DNA of 64,000 nt from Serpula lacrymans var. lacrymans S7.9 (GCF_000218685.1 NW_006763292.1:744562-808561), one strand, 5' to 3'. Numbered from the stretch's first letter, positions 45,669 through 57,030 are shown. A program made the numbers and translations. Notes: generated from the sequence alone by a model not told the origin.

Positions 45669-46583
45669 TCAGAATCCTTCAAGGACGTGCAATTGAAGGA
45701 TAATTTGAGTAGGAAGTGTGGAAAATGAGAGCGGCAGCAGTGTGCGCAAGTGAGTAATAGTGAGGATGATCTGGTTGCGCATGAGCAATCCAGGGCCTAC
45801 AAAATGGGGAGAACAGTGAGTATAACCTGAGGGGAGTAACAAAAACTCATCCTCACTTGTTGGACACCTGAGAAGCTTCCCAACTTCCCAAGGCACAATC
45901 ACATTAACCCTGTTCAGTGCCCACCGAAGATCCAACCTGGCAACAAGCACTAACAGGTACACTGACCCACCTGCAGCTAGTTGCAGGTACTTCCAGCCAG
46001 CCTCTACCCACTGGTAGAATGTTTGCCCACTGGGGGCATCTTGGGATAGGCTGCACCCTAGTCCTATAGATGCTTTTGATGTTGCCAAAAGAACCAGCAG
46101 GGCTGACCAAGCTATAAAACAAGGTATTTAGATGTTAATACAGAATCAATGAAGAGCTCACCTATGCAATATTACAAACAGATGGATCCTACTCAACATC
46201 AACATGAAAGACACCCCAACCTCATGGCCAGTCAAACAGATGCACATATTGATTGTGGACTCAAGAGAAGCGCCGTTCCACATAACTTTGTTGGCAACCA
46301 AGGATGACTGTATTTGCTGGACCCAGGTTGCTGGGTTTTGGGAGATGGACTGGAAGTGAGCAGTGGAGAATGAGGTAATGATAGAGTCAGATAAAGCCAG
46401 GGAAGTATATGTATTTTCCCCAAGTCTCCATCTTTCCCCAGCAACTAACAGCACTCCGTTTCTAGGACACGCTCCAGCTGCAGGGTACGGGTGATACCGC
46501 AAATCATCCCGTGCTCTTTTTAAGGCAATCTTTAAACAGCTGCCGGTTTGATCTGCCTGGACCTGGCTATCAAGTTCTGACAA
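45669..46583 (-). other. Unknown two-exon gene, minus strand
   Basis: Exon 46583-46158 (MSELDSQVQADQTG, ARDDLRYHPYPAAGACPRNG, TWVQQIQSSLVANKVMWNG) ends at a GTGAGC donor. After about 55 bp, a TAG acceptor opens WSALLVLLATSKASIGLGCS, YQWVEAGWKYLQLAAGGSVY, VIVPWEVGKLLRCPTSEDEF, with a further GTGAGG donor near 45855 and FVGPGLLMRNQIILTITHL. Hydrophobic, with no motif I recognise. Frames are cleaner than in neighbouring elements. Confidence 0.45.
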
Positions 46584-46913
46584 ATTGTGCTGATAGGAGG
46601 GTTAGTAGGAGATGGGGGAAGACGAGGTGATGGTTGTCAATGCATGTTGCAGCCTGGTGATAATCTGTGAAAGGTGCACTGCAGTCTCTTCTTCAGCGTA
46701 TTGCTAATGGCTGCTGGCACTTCTCAGACAGTGGAGTACAATGCCGAGTTTGTGCTGGGACAAGCTGATGGTGACATTGGTGAGACTGGCCATTTTTGAG
46801 GTTTGAGGTGTGAGCTAGCTTTTTGGCACTTGCATAGCTGTTCGGACTTGTAAGTCATGGATTTTGACCACATATTCAAGTTGCCACTTATGCCACTGTA
46901 GGCCAATTCAAAC

Positions 46914-48960
46914 ATGATCTATAATTTTGTTGATCATCACAAAAAAAATGGTTATTATTACGACTTAAAGGATTATCTTTACATGTTCCTTTCCGAGCAG
47001 CTCCAGAAACCACACAAAGTCCTAGATGTATCCTACCTTTTGAAACAATGGAAAAAAGGTGGCCAATTCCTTGAGGTGTTTTCCAGTGAGCTAGATTCTC
47101 ATGCTATTGATACTGTGACATGGCATGCTCACGCTCACGCTCAGTCAAATACACCACAGCCAACTTACTCATCATCCCAGACCATGCAAGAATGGATCCT
47201 TGCCCAAGATACCAGGCTTTCTGACAGCCTGTCAAAGGAGACTGTGGCATCCATTGTTTCACCCTCCTGCATCTTTTGACAACATCATATTAGCTGGACA
47301 CCCAGACGTGGATGCCTTATATGATAGGGCAAACACTGGTTGGGATGACACACACTTCTTGTCTGGAATTCCAATATGAGACCATTGTCTTCCACCATCC
47401 TCAACCCTTGTGCCATCTATCACACATCCGGAGACACTTATTCAGGACACAACCAAAGTCATTATGAGTGTTGCTGGAATTTTAGAGTTCGCAGAGTTGG
47501 CTGCCTTGTGCCTTGGAGGACCGTGCACATCATTGCCATGAAAACAGTTGGGGTAGAACTTGTGTGGTTTCCTGTGTATGTGAAATGCTGGATGGGATCA
47601 TTGGTGTTTTACTTGGTAAACCAAGGATTATTTATGTTCATCGTATCACTTGTTAATATCTGGCTGCTTATATGAGATATGTCCTCATTCGTTGTGATGT
47701 TAGCAATGAAAATTCATGGCTTCGAGTCAAGGCTGCTTTTCCCCATTTTGCTTTCCCAGATTGGCCCATCAACATCAGTAATGACTGGTATCCACAGTGT
47801 CCTGGTGCCTTAGAAGATTGGGCAATGGCTGAAGATGTTCAATATGGAGACATGGTTAGGACCACAAAATCTTTTACAGTGAGTATTTAAAAACCAATTA
47901 TATTAGAATCTTTACTGATATGTCCCAAATGTAGTGGACTTATCCTTACCAAGCTATAGGGAGGATTTTACAGCCTGAAGTACCACACAATTACATCCAC
48001 AACTTGGAGTCCGTTTTCTGGATGCTATGGTTGATCATGATTGACTGTGAAGGTCTCTACTGTCAGCCAATTGACTGGGTTGAGAAAGAGAAGGAAACTG
48101 CTGCAGCAGATGTTGACAAAGCACCTGCATCATTAAAGCGCTCAGTATCTCAGAAGCAGAAAGGGAAGGAAATTGCGTTCTCAAAGCTCTCAGCATCTCA
48201 GGAGCCTCCAAAGTCATTGTCTCATCAGCATCACAGTACCTCTGATTACCAAGAGGATCTCCCTAGAAACAGTACTAAGGGAGGCATCTATCCCATCTCA
48301 TCAGTCGCAACTTTCTTCCCACAGCAAACAAGACAATATTCCTGTCTGGGTCAAATGGGGGTGCCACACGCTTGACCCCAACACAGTAGCAATGGAAAAT
48401 GTTATACTCTCACGCCTACACTTTATGGCATGCATCAACCCTTATTTCTGCAGGCATGTGTCTGTCAGGGCAGGGATGGTCAAGCTTTTCAGTGCATTCA
48501 TGTGAAGTGAAACATTTAGTGGTGATTGAAACATGCTTTATAGTCCTCCCCCCAAGCATATTTCACACCAGGAGATGGTGGATATTGTGAAAGATATGAG
48601 GAATGGTATTGAGCCTGAGTTTGATAGGGTGGGAGTGTCTGTGGAGGTTATCACTTCTGGAAGAGAGAGTTACCAGTTGCAGCTCCAAGACGTGAAGAAA
48701 CCATCTCTCTTGTCTTTGCCTGTCAACCATCACAGTCCCCCAGACCCACCCATATCTGGGCCCAGCAAGCCTTCAAGTAGAACTAAATGCACTTCAGATA
48801 GAAATGAAGGGGAGGGGCCTGTTAGCAAGCACCTGAGATCACCACGCACCCGTAGCAAGCAAAAAAAAGTAAAAGGAGGTACTTTTTTTTGTCTTTTATT
48901 TTACAATTATGAACAAATCCTGAACTGTGCCTATAGAATGTATTGCTATCAATCACAGTG
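46914..48960 (+). other. Unknown multi-exon gene, plus strand
   Basis: Starts at or before ATG 46914. Stretches: VDHHKKNGYYYDLKDYLYMF, VTWHAHAHAQSN, MQEWILAQDTRLSD (to 47276), AGHPDVDALYDRANTGWDDT (47290-47360), MRYVLIRCDVSNENSWLRVK with FPDWPINISNDWYPQCPGAL (47672-47878, ending at a GTGAGT donor), a lysine/serine-rich linker (48050-48370), and MVDIVKDMRNGIEPEFDRVG with a basic C-terminal region (48560-48870). Frames change in the middle, so it is either spliced or decayed. No known domain. It diverges from the gene at 45669-46583 across about 330 bp. Confidence 0.4.
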
Positions 48961-49271
48961 TAGTCTGTAGCTTTACATGTAATCTTTAGGTTCATTGATA
49001 TGTATTCAGACTGTTGTATTTTGGCTCACTAACCTTTGCCATTATTGTGCTTGTCACAAACACCCATCCATCTGATCCACAAGTAGGCACCTCTACTGCT
49101 TTTATATCCCTCTCTACATCTAGCATCTCATTTTGGTTGGCCTACAATCAGTACTTCAGGCTTTAAATCTTCAAGTTGAGCTCACATCTGCCCAGTCTGC
49201 AGAGGAGGATCCTACAATCTGTCTTGCTTGTCACAAAAAGCTTGAAGCTCCCCAGGGCCTGATATCCCATC

Positions 49272-50021
49272 TGTAACAACCAGGAGTTTGTATACTCTGG
49301 CACACAACTCAAACAGGCTATAGTGAAGTGAGTGGGAGTGGTTACTAATAAAACTGAGTGAAACTCAGCCGCTGCCTGAGAGGCTATAGAAACGACTTTA
49401 TTATTTACCTAAGTGAAACTACAATAGATGTTAGTTTAAGGTGATCTCTAATAAATGTAATGTAATATACCTCAGCTGCTGCCTGAGAGGCTATAAAAAC
49501 GACTGAGGTATTCCTATACTAAACCCCCTACTACTTATAGTCGGAGGTGCTACTTGCTACAGTATAATGACTCCTAGGAGAACAATGGTTACTCCATGGA
49601 GTGGTGGCTATGCTCCATGGAGAACAATGGCTGCTTTGGCAAAGACCGGGTTTATCCGGTTTTGTCAGTTACCCCTTATGATAGGACCAAGTTAGTTGTG
49701 GGTAAACAACAGGAGAACTCGCTGAGGAGTCTCCTTGATCTATTGGGGTATATATACTACTACAGGTTGTTTGTACATGTATACTGTACAGTTGATGGAG
49801 GCAGTGGCTGATGATGTCATGGGGCACAGCCCGTGTGACCAGCTCCACTGCATGAGATACTTGTATCTAAAAATAAGAAAAAAGCAGCACAGCGTGAGAA
49901 GTGGAGTTTGAACAATAATAGAAAGTGCCACATGGCACAGGGTGTGAAAACTACAAAAGAAAGTTGAAGAGGAGAATGAAATTTAAAGGTCTGAAAATTG
50001 TGTTATTGTGTTATTGTAACA
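49272..50021 (-). repeat. LTR family 1 in the Plavaka zinc-finger exon, duplication CCATC, carrying a SINE-like insert
   Basis: Minus-oriented LTR with CCATC at 49267-49271 and 50022-50026. It contains the 322-bp insert at 49346-49667, leaving about 428 bp of LTR. Removing it rejoins the zinc-finger reading frame (HLS, a TGA, ARSCKWY). Confidence 0.9.
49346..49667 (-). repeat. SINE-like repeat, full copy, duplication GTTAC
   Basis: Flanked by GTTAC (49341-49345, 49668-49672). Read on the minus strand it starts TGACAAAACCGG, has the TCCATGGA and CTCCTAGGAG palindromes, the tRNA-Tyr-like AGCACCTCCGACTATAAGTA core, GGGGGTTTAGTATAGGAATA, and a GCCTCTCAGGCAGC block that occurs twice (49363-49396 and 49472-49505), ending near TTTTATTA. 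No coding capacity. Confidence 0.7.
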
Positions 50022-50540
50022 CCATCTGTCATGAGCAAGAAGCTGCAAGTGGTATAACAAAGGGAAGCTACAAAGTTTGACAATTCCAGGAGAACTTGAT
50101 AGGGGCAATAATTCAAAGACAAGGGAAGTACCTAATATGTTACCTGATGAACTTAGACCTATGGATGAAGACCCAGAAGATGTGGTGGATAACTACTATG
50201 ATCATCTCTATGACTTTATTCCCACAGAATCTGAGGAGAATATGGCTGGACCCTCAAAGCTTCCTGATGAAGATGATGAGGAGTGTATTGAGGTACCCCA
50301 CCCTACTGCAGGCAAGGTGATTAGGATGGATAAAATGGTATATGAAAGATGGAGGAGAGAATTTGGAGCTGAGGATATAGATGGTGATATGGATATGGAT
50401 TCAAATATGTCAGATAGATCAAGGAACATTTTTGCACCCTTTGCATCAGAGCTAGACTGGAGGGTTTCTTGCTAGGCTGTACAGGATGGAATAGGCCATA
50501 TACTGATTTATCTATTTCAACCAAGGTGGCAGATAAATTA

Positions 50541-52152
50541 CAGTGACTCCAAAAACCGTTGCAATGTTTGGCCTAAATGCAGTGTGCAAAAGGCACCGCC
50601 AACAGGTGTAGGAATTTTGCTCAGCTTTGGTGGGGTCGACAAAAGTACTTGGTCTTGGCTACAAGATTGGTTCCTAGGTCATGTGATTTGGCCCAGCGGT
50701 TGTGAAGATATTTCCATTTCAAAACAGCAATATCATTGCAACAGTTTTTTCACTTTTGGTATTAAGGGAGATATCTAGGGAATATCAGTAGTTGGTATAG
50801 CCTCCTTTTGCCTTGAGCACTGCTTGAATCCTCCTAGGCATGCTTTCATTTAAGTTACGACACTCTGCAACTGCTATTTTCTCCCACTCCACTTAAATCC
50901 TCTCCCACAACTCCTCCATCCCATTGGGAGGGTGTTTATACTCTGCAAGCCTCCTCTTGAGACAACCCCACCCATTTTCAATAGGATTAAGGTCAGGAGA
51001 CTGTGTAAGCCACACCATAGTTCTAAATTCTTGCTCATCTAGCCACTCCTTGACCTTTTTGCAGGTATACTTGGGGTCATTGTTTTGCTGAAAAATGATG
51101 TCAGGAGGATTGAGACCATCATACTGCAGGGTGTTTAGCAGCTCATCCTTCAAAATCTGAAGGTAAAGGTCTTCATCCATCCTACAATCAATTTTAGCAG
51201 CATACCCAACTCCCTCCCAAGTCATACAGCCCCAGATCATCATGGAACATCCTCCAAACTTGAGAGTTCTCTGTACCAATCTATCACTGAGCCCCTCACC
51301 TGGCTTTTTCCACACCCACTTGTGTCCATCTGACCCCAGGTGATTGATTTTGGTCTCATCAGACCATACAATCTTCTTCCAATTCTCCACAGTCCAGTCC
51401 TTGTGAGCATGAGCAAATTCCAACCTAGTTTTACAATGCTTGGCAGAGAGAAGAGGGTGTTCCCGCTTGGCCACAGCCTTCATGCCAGTCTTTTTCAAGT
51501 GCTGGCAGACAGTGTTTGGGGAGAGAGGTTGGTTGATGATGTTGGTAAGAGCTTTGGTGATCTAGACAGCATTTTCTGCCTTGCGAGTGGAGATGAGATG
51601 CATGGAATGGCGGACATTGGCAGGAGAAAGCTTAGCTGGACAACCTCCAACAGACTGTTGGAGCTCAGAATACTCCTTGGAGAGAAGTTTAGAGATGGTA
51701 GAGACATGGACACCAGTGATAGAGGCAGTAAAGTGAGCAGTTTGACCTGCATCAAGGAGGTTAAGAATTCGGTTCTTTTGAGCAGGAGAGAGGGATTTCA
51801 TGATGGTGGTGGTTGAGAATAAAGAAGTGTGTGAACTTTTTTAAACTCAGGAACAACATCTATACATGTATTTTTGTTTGTGGGACCAAAAAAAGTCAGA
51901 TAATCTATCATATCATTGTATCTCTGCTTCCAACTCAAAAGTGAAAAAACTGTTGCAATAGTATTGCTGCTTTGAAATGAACATATCTTCATAGCTGCTG
52001 GGCCAAATCACATGACCTAGGAACCATTTTGTAGTTAAGACCAAGTACTTTTGTTGACCCCACCAAAGCTGAGCAAAGTTCCTACGCCTGTTGGCGGTGC
52101 ACTTTGCGCACTGCGTTTAGGCCAAACATTGCAACGGTTTTTGGAGTCACTG
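50541..52152 (-). mobile_element. Tc1/mariner element with about 217-bp terminal inverted repeats
   Basis: 1,612 bp, flanked by TA (50539-50540, 52153-52154). Both ends read CAGTGACTCCAAAAACCGTT inward, and the inverted repeats run about 217 bp (50541-50757 and 51936-52152) with roughly 90 percent identity. It contains one transposase gene. It interrupts the Plavaka frame: removing it plus one TA joins ADKL to GLSYHN. Confidence 0.95.
50785..51801 (-). pseudogene. Tc1/mariner DDE transposase, dead
   Basis: 338 codons, the usual size. N-terminal helix-turn-helix (MKSLSPAQKNRILNLLDAG, ASITGVHVSTISKLLSKEY), then the catalytic region: first Asp in VWSDETK, Glu in SPDLNPIEN. The second catalytic Asp is replaced by Asn (QQNNDP at about 51082-51084); the spacing of 34 residues to Glu fits DD34E. 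In-frame stops lie at 51562 (TAG) and 50893 (TAA). The start at 51801 is the first Met and gives normal family length. All lesions are compatible with C-to-T or G-to-A changes. The enzyme would cut and paste its own ends at TA sites. Confidence 0.93.
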
Positions 52153-53561
52153 TAGGTCTATCCTACCATAATATATATGGGCTCCATAAGCTGGTCAATT
52201 GTGTTCCAGAACATGCTACTTGGAAAACTAGAGAACTGTGGTTCAGGAATAGTCCCAAGCATAAGCATGTGGTTTATCATTGTGATTCTATTGAGGCTAT
52301 CAAGTCCTTGCTAGGACATCCAGCTCATGCCAAGGATATTGTCTACAGGCCCAAGTGCATCTTCACCAATGCTTCAAAATCTCACAGGATTTACAATGAG
52401 ATGTGGACTGGAGATTGGTGGAACACAGTATAGGCAGGTGGTATAAATCTAAATGTGTCATTTCAGATATTTGATGATAATATTCCCACCTAGAATTGCT
52501 TACCTGAAGGTGCCTGTGTAGCCCCTGTTATCATAGCCACAGATAAGACACAACTCACCCAGTTCTCTGGCAACAAGTCTGCTTATCTGGTGTATCTAAC
52601 TCTGGGAAATTTGCCCAGATCTATGCTCCGTAAACCTTCCAAACACGCCTGTATTCTCATTGCCTATTTTTCTGTTAGCAAACATGTAGGAGATGATCTA
52701 TCCAAAAAGCAAAAGTCAGCACATATTCAACAACTCTTTTATGACTCAATACACATAGTCTTAGAGCCTCTGATAGAGCCTGGCAAGCATGGAATGGAAG
52801 TCACACAGGGAGATGGAAGTTAGGAGGATCCATCCCATCCTAGCCTGCTACGTAGCTAATTATCCAGAACAATGTCTTGTCACCTGTGCAAAACATGGGG
52901 CCTGTCCTAAATGTGATGCCTCTGAAAATACCATGGGAGAAAGACGTCCAGGGAGATGGAGGACCCAGAAGAAGACTGCTGAGGTTATATCAACAGACAA
53001 AGCTGATGCAACCTTTATCAGCAATTTCCAGGAGATATGTGAAGCTCAAAATGTGTCTGGGGGTGTCCGTCATCCTTTCTGGGAGGGGTTTCCTCATTAC
53101 AACATCCACATGGCCATAACCCCTAATATACTCCATCAACTCTACCCAGGTGTTGTAAAACATCTGATTCACTGGTGCTCTAGCTTGATGACCAACAAAG
53201 AGCTGGATGATTGCATTCATAGACTCCCACCTTGCTTTGGTGTACAGTATTTCAAGCATGGTTGGTCACAGTTATCCCAGATATCTGGGTCAGAGAGAAA
53301 AAATATGGTGAGGACGTTACTGGGGTTCATTATAGGGAAGGTCCCCTCCCAGGTCATAACTTGTTATAGGGCACTTCTTGACTTTATCTACATTGCACAA
53401 TATGCAAGCCATGACAATACCACCAATCAATACCTGGAAGATTTCTTGGATCTTTATCATGCCAACAAGCACATTTTTGTTCATCTTGGGGTATGAGAAT
53501 GTCTCAACATTCCCAAGTTTCACTCCATGCTACACTATGCTGAATGTATTAGAAATTTCGG

Positions 53562-53770
53562 CTCTATACCTCTTTCCAGCTTTGCCTGCTTCTCTTCTTC
53601 TCTGTTGTAGTTGTTCAGGTAGCTTTCAAACATAGTTACTTTCTCCTGCCTACTAAGCCACTGAGTCATCTGAGGAACTCTATTATGGAAATTTGATGCC
53701 CTCCAGCCTTCCTTGGCAAAATCTATGTGGAACCTTTCAAACATTTCTGTGTTGTGATTGTCGGTGGTGG
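53562..53770 (-). other. Inverted internal segment of the Plavaka coding sequence
   Basis: On the minus strand this block encodes TTDNHNTEMFERFHIDF, WRASNFHNRVPQMTQWLSR and LERGIE. In the family these residues follow ...HYAECIRNFG, which ends on the plus strand at 53561, and precede the ...PLSIFLAKFP block that resumes on the plus strand at about 53771. Flipping the segment would give a continuous frame at both junctions. The breakpoints share only GGC/GCC. Confidence 0.82.
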
Positions 53771-53984
53771 CCAGTTCATTGCCTCCGTCCAAACCCTTAT
53801 CTATTTTCCTGGCTAAATTTCCACATTCCCCTGGCCAAAAACTGAACAGCATTCAAACAAGTCATCAATGTCCATTTTTCTCATATCACCTACATACTTT
53901 CCTTAACAAATGCATGGACAGAGGGAACACAATCCCTAGAATTCAAGTAGCCTTGGCCCAGCTTCCATTTGATCAACTAAATAT

Positions 53985-54353
53985 TTGGCAGTAGGAATGC
54001 TGCTCCAGGACCTTCATACAATCCAATTTGCTGATGAGGACAACAACCTGACGTGGTCATACATTGAGTTTGCCATGGTGGGCAAAACTATCCTCCCATT
54101 CTGCAGGGACATGACCACTGCAATACAAAACAGCTTGGAATCCGCCTTCCCTGACAAGGCAAGGCCTCTACCTAGGATGGTGACAAGGGTGATGCAGAGT
54201 CCCACCAAACATGGGCATGAGGAGATGGATGGGGAACCCGGGAATATTGCACACAGAACAAGGTCAGATAATAGTCCAGTAAAGCAGCTTCAACAAGCCA
54301 AGGATACTAAGGTAGATCAGACGCTAAAGGTAAAGAAACCCAGGAGGCGTTGA
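53985..54353 (+). other. Unknown ORF fragment downstream of Plavaka
   Basis: Open from 53985 to TGA 54351-54353: MLLQDLHTIQFADEDNNLTW, EFAMVGKTILPFCRDMTTAI, then a basic C-terminus (QTLKVKKPRRR). It starts in a new frame exactly where the Plavaka sequence ends (about 53994), so it may be part of another gene joined by rearrangement. Family not recognised. Confidence 0.4.
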
Positions 54354-55250
54354 TTAGTAGGTAGACCTTTTGTACAGTAATGTAATAGATGTATGTAATG
54401 GCCCTGGGTTTAAAATATGTACCCAGGGATGTGAGTGTTGTAGTTATCCTGGGTTAGATGATCTTACAACCCAGGCTGAACAGATCATAGGACACTTGGC
54501 TATAGACCGTTCCCGAGCAATGTTCCCATGTTACTGAGCATCACTTACAGGTAGCTTATCAATGTGTTGAAGATAGATAGGTCCCAGGCCATGTTGATGG
54601 GTCCCGGGGTAGAGTTCTCAGATTTGTTTCTTATCTATGACTTTGTCAGCAACAGAAGTACGGACATCACTCCTATCTTAGGAGAAAAGCTACTGTCCCA
54701 CAGCACCAAAGGGATCCTAGTCATGTGCACCGCGTCATGTGATAGAACTATGTACAGAGTGCCCAATGAAGAAAGTCCTGGCATGGGAGAGAGCCCCATT
54801 CTTGGCTGACTAGTTGTAGGACGCACAGCCATAACCCAAAAAAGGATAATGTACCCTCAGTATATCGGTCATGACATTGAGTCCGGACTCTAATAGACAG
54901 CTGTATCAAAAGAGGGTAGTTGGTCACACTTATGTTGGGTGGTTGGGGTAGCAGTTAAGCCCCCTAATAAGCCCCTTTGTAAGGGCAAAACCACCCTGCC
55001 ACTACCTGCTCATTCTAATCCCCCCAGTGCCAAATTATTTCTTTGCTTACTACATAGTTTACTTTCTACCCACCCTTGTACCACATGCAGCAAAATCACA
55101 TCACACATTATCACACTGAGATTACAATGTAGGTAGCACAAATTTATATGGATCAAGTAATTAAATGTACATTGAGTGGTGAGTAAGGAGAAACTAAGTA
55201 TATGCAAATGAAATCTAGTTGAAAAAAACGAAAGAAAAAATGAAATTTAT
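54354..55250. other. Intergenic stretch
   Basis: Contains short inverted motifs (CCTGGGT ... ACCCAGG at 54402-54427; GGCCCTGGG) and a weak ORF at 54564-54809 (QAMLMGPGVEFSDLFLIYDF) that I cannot assign. Confidence 0.35.
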
Positions 55251-55256
55251 ATTACA

Positions 55257-56269
55257 AGTCCATTGAACTATGATTTCTTCTGATTGTACTCCCTCTCCTT
55301 TGCTTTTAACCTTGCTACCTCATCCTCCAGCTGGCTAATCCTCTTATAGAGATCCCAAATGATCTCCTGCCTTTGTTCCATCCTTGCTACCCTTTTTTCC
55401 AAAGAAGGAGGCAGACTCCACTACTGTGCCGGGGACAACTATTGTACGTGGCTGGGAACCAGGGATGTAAAACTGAAGTCTATGAGGTTGCGGCCATCAC
55501 TTTGAGGAGTGACAGCAATAGGAACCTCACCTCCTGGGGGTGTATGAGGCCTCAGTGGCTGAGGCAAATCCCCTTGTTGGGCCTCAAAAGGCCAGTAAGG
55601 AGGAGGCTCTGGGGACAGACAAGGGGTTCCGGGATTGTCCAAAGGCATTTCTTCCCACCTGAATGGGTTGTGAGAGCCGGCAGGAGAAATTGGGGTGGGA
55701 CGGAAAGGTGGGCACGAGAAGTCAAAGGGAGTGTTGGAGCGAGGGAGCGTGATGTCCAGGGGGGTGTCAACAGCCTCCTGGGTACAAATTGGAAGGGGGC
55801 TGGGGGATGGCAATGGCAATGGCAGCCTTGCCACGGCATCCAAAACCTCCCTGGAAGGAGAGGGATGGTCTCCCTCATCCTGGTGATCTACTCAGGGCCA
55901 GGATGCATTGCATTCACATCCATCTCCCCTGGGTTCTCTATGGGACACCCAGGGAGGCCTCCTTGACTCCTGGGATGTGGCTTGCACCTGTGGAGGGGGA
56001 AGAGGGGGTGAAGGGCGTGCAGCAGGTGGGGGAGTGTGGTGAGCAGGAGCCGGGATCACTGCTTGTGAAGGTGGGGGGACCCTGATTGTGAATTGTCCTG
56101 GTTGTTCCATATAGCTGTATGGCCCCTGATACCTGTGTGGCCGTTCCGGGACCCCGGGCAATGTAGATAAAGCTGCATGCAGAGCCACCTCAACAGGTTT
56201 TGAGTTCCATTGCCTTGATGAATCTCCAATGAAATCATGCTGTGGACATAGCCCCATAAGGCCCATCAT
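55257..56269 (-). pseudogene. Unknown proline-rich protein with C-terminal coiled coil
   Basis: One minus-strand frame runs 56269 to 55439 with a single TGA at 55892. It is proline-rich (VPPPSQAVIPAPAHHTPPPA, SPPLPPPQ, LPLPLPSPSPLP). Downstream, in a shifted frame, LEKRVARMEQRQEIIWDLYK and ISQLEDEVARLKAKE form a clear coiled coil ending in a stop near 55265; the shift may be a +1 change at the AAAAAA run near 55398 or a short intron. I know no named family. Confidence 0.45.
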
Positions 56270-56279
56270 CAGGAAAACA

Positions 56280-56560
56280 TGATTTTACTATAATTGGATA
56301 TAGTTTGGTATGATTGGGTAATAGACCAAATATAGCATTTGGGGCAAATAGTGTGCTATAGATTGATATAAATGCCACTACTGTTACATGTAGAGTACTT
56401 TTATTGCAATTAAAGCCAATCAGATCAGTTCAAAGTTGTCAATAATAAGATAATGAACTTCAAGTTACTATACTATGACAAATAATCTCTATACTACCAT
56501 ATTGTTTGGTATGCAAATTTACTAGCCTAATTTTTAAGTAAAAATGATCCACAAACATCC
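56280..56560. other. AT-rich stretch similar to 45100-45400
   Basis: Begins with GAAAACATGATTTTACTATA and holds ATAGTTTGGTATGATTGG-like runs. No ORF. Confidence 0.4.
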
Positions 56561-56574
56561 AGTACATTATCTAT

Positions 56575-57030
56575 CCTTCAAGTAGATGGCCAAACAATTC
56601 GAGGTCCAGTAAGAGGAACCAGATGACAACTTTGATGTATGTTCCCCAGTAGAATAATAGCACCAGATGCAACACCATTTGCCTGAGGGACTGGCTTGAT
56701 ATTTTGTACCACTCCACGTAAGCCAAAGGGCCTTTGGGCCATGGATGAGGTGCAATGTTGTAAGAATAAAGGATATCTGGGAGTGAGAATATGACCCTCA
56801 ATCTCCCAACCTTCATCCCTATAGTGACATAGTAAGCAAAAAAGCAGTAGAGGGACATTTGACGTACCTTGCAAGCCTGTTGCCTCTGCTTCATCAGTAT
56901 GTGCTACAATAACAGCATCATATCTGCCCTCCTCTCCTTTTTTTCCAGGCTTGGCTTTTATACCGTCCATATTTTGGATGCTATCTATGGCGCTGGTAAA
57001 CCAGCTTGCGTGCTCCCTGGGGTGGCCCAA
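56575..57030 (-). pseudogene. Plavaka-type transposase extreme C-terminus (copy 7)
   Basis: Minus strand: GRYDAVIVAHTDEAEATGLQ (56950-56870), a 49-bp intron at 56819-56867 (GTACGT...CACTATAG), then MKVGRLRVIFSLPDILYSYN, IAPHPWPKGPLAYVEWYK, and in a shifted frame ASGAIILLGNIHQSCHLVPL. These are the last conserved blocks of Plavaka transposases as I know them. The rest of the transposase is not upstream, so this is an isolated fragment. Confidence 0.7.

Larger units (their letters stand above)
49150..53994 (+). pseudogene. Plavaka-type (CACTA-like) transposase, most complete copy, multiply disrupted
   Basis: N-terminal zinc finger at 49220-49271 and 50022-50046 (CLACHKKLEAPQGLISHL, then after the LTR ARSCKWY). 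Acidic linker and KMVYERWRREFG (50330), FASELDWRVS. After the Tc1 insertion: GLSYHNIYGLHKLVNCVPEH, MWTGDWWNT, intron, IIATDKTQLTQFSGNKSAYL, TLGNLPRSMLRKPSKHA, QGDG (52810), HPILACYVANYPEQC, HGACPKC, HPFWEGFPHYNIHMAITPN, LHQLYPGVVKHL, IPKFHSMLHYAECIRNFG. The next block (TTDNHNTEMFERFHIDFAKE...) is inverted in place (53562-53770). Forward sequence resumes with PLSIFLAKFPHSPGQ and ends near LPFDQLNIWQ (53994). Stops and frame changes throughout. Confidence 0.82.

Noticed and set aside
53535..53852. Minus-strand ORF of 105 codons as a separate gene
   Set aside because: Its middle is the inverted Plavaka block and both ends are antisense of the forward Plavaka sequence, so it is a product of the inversion.
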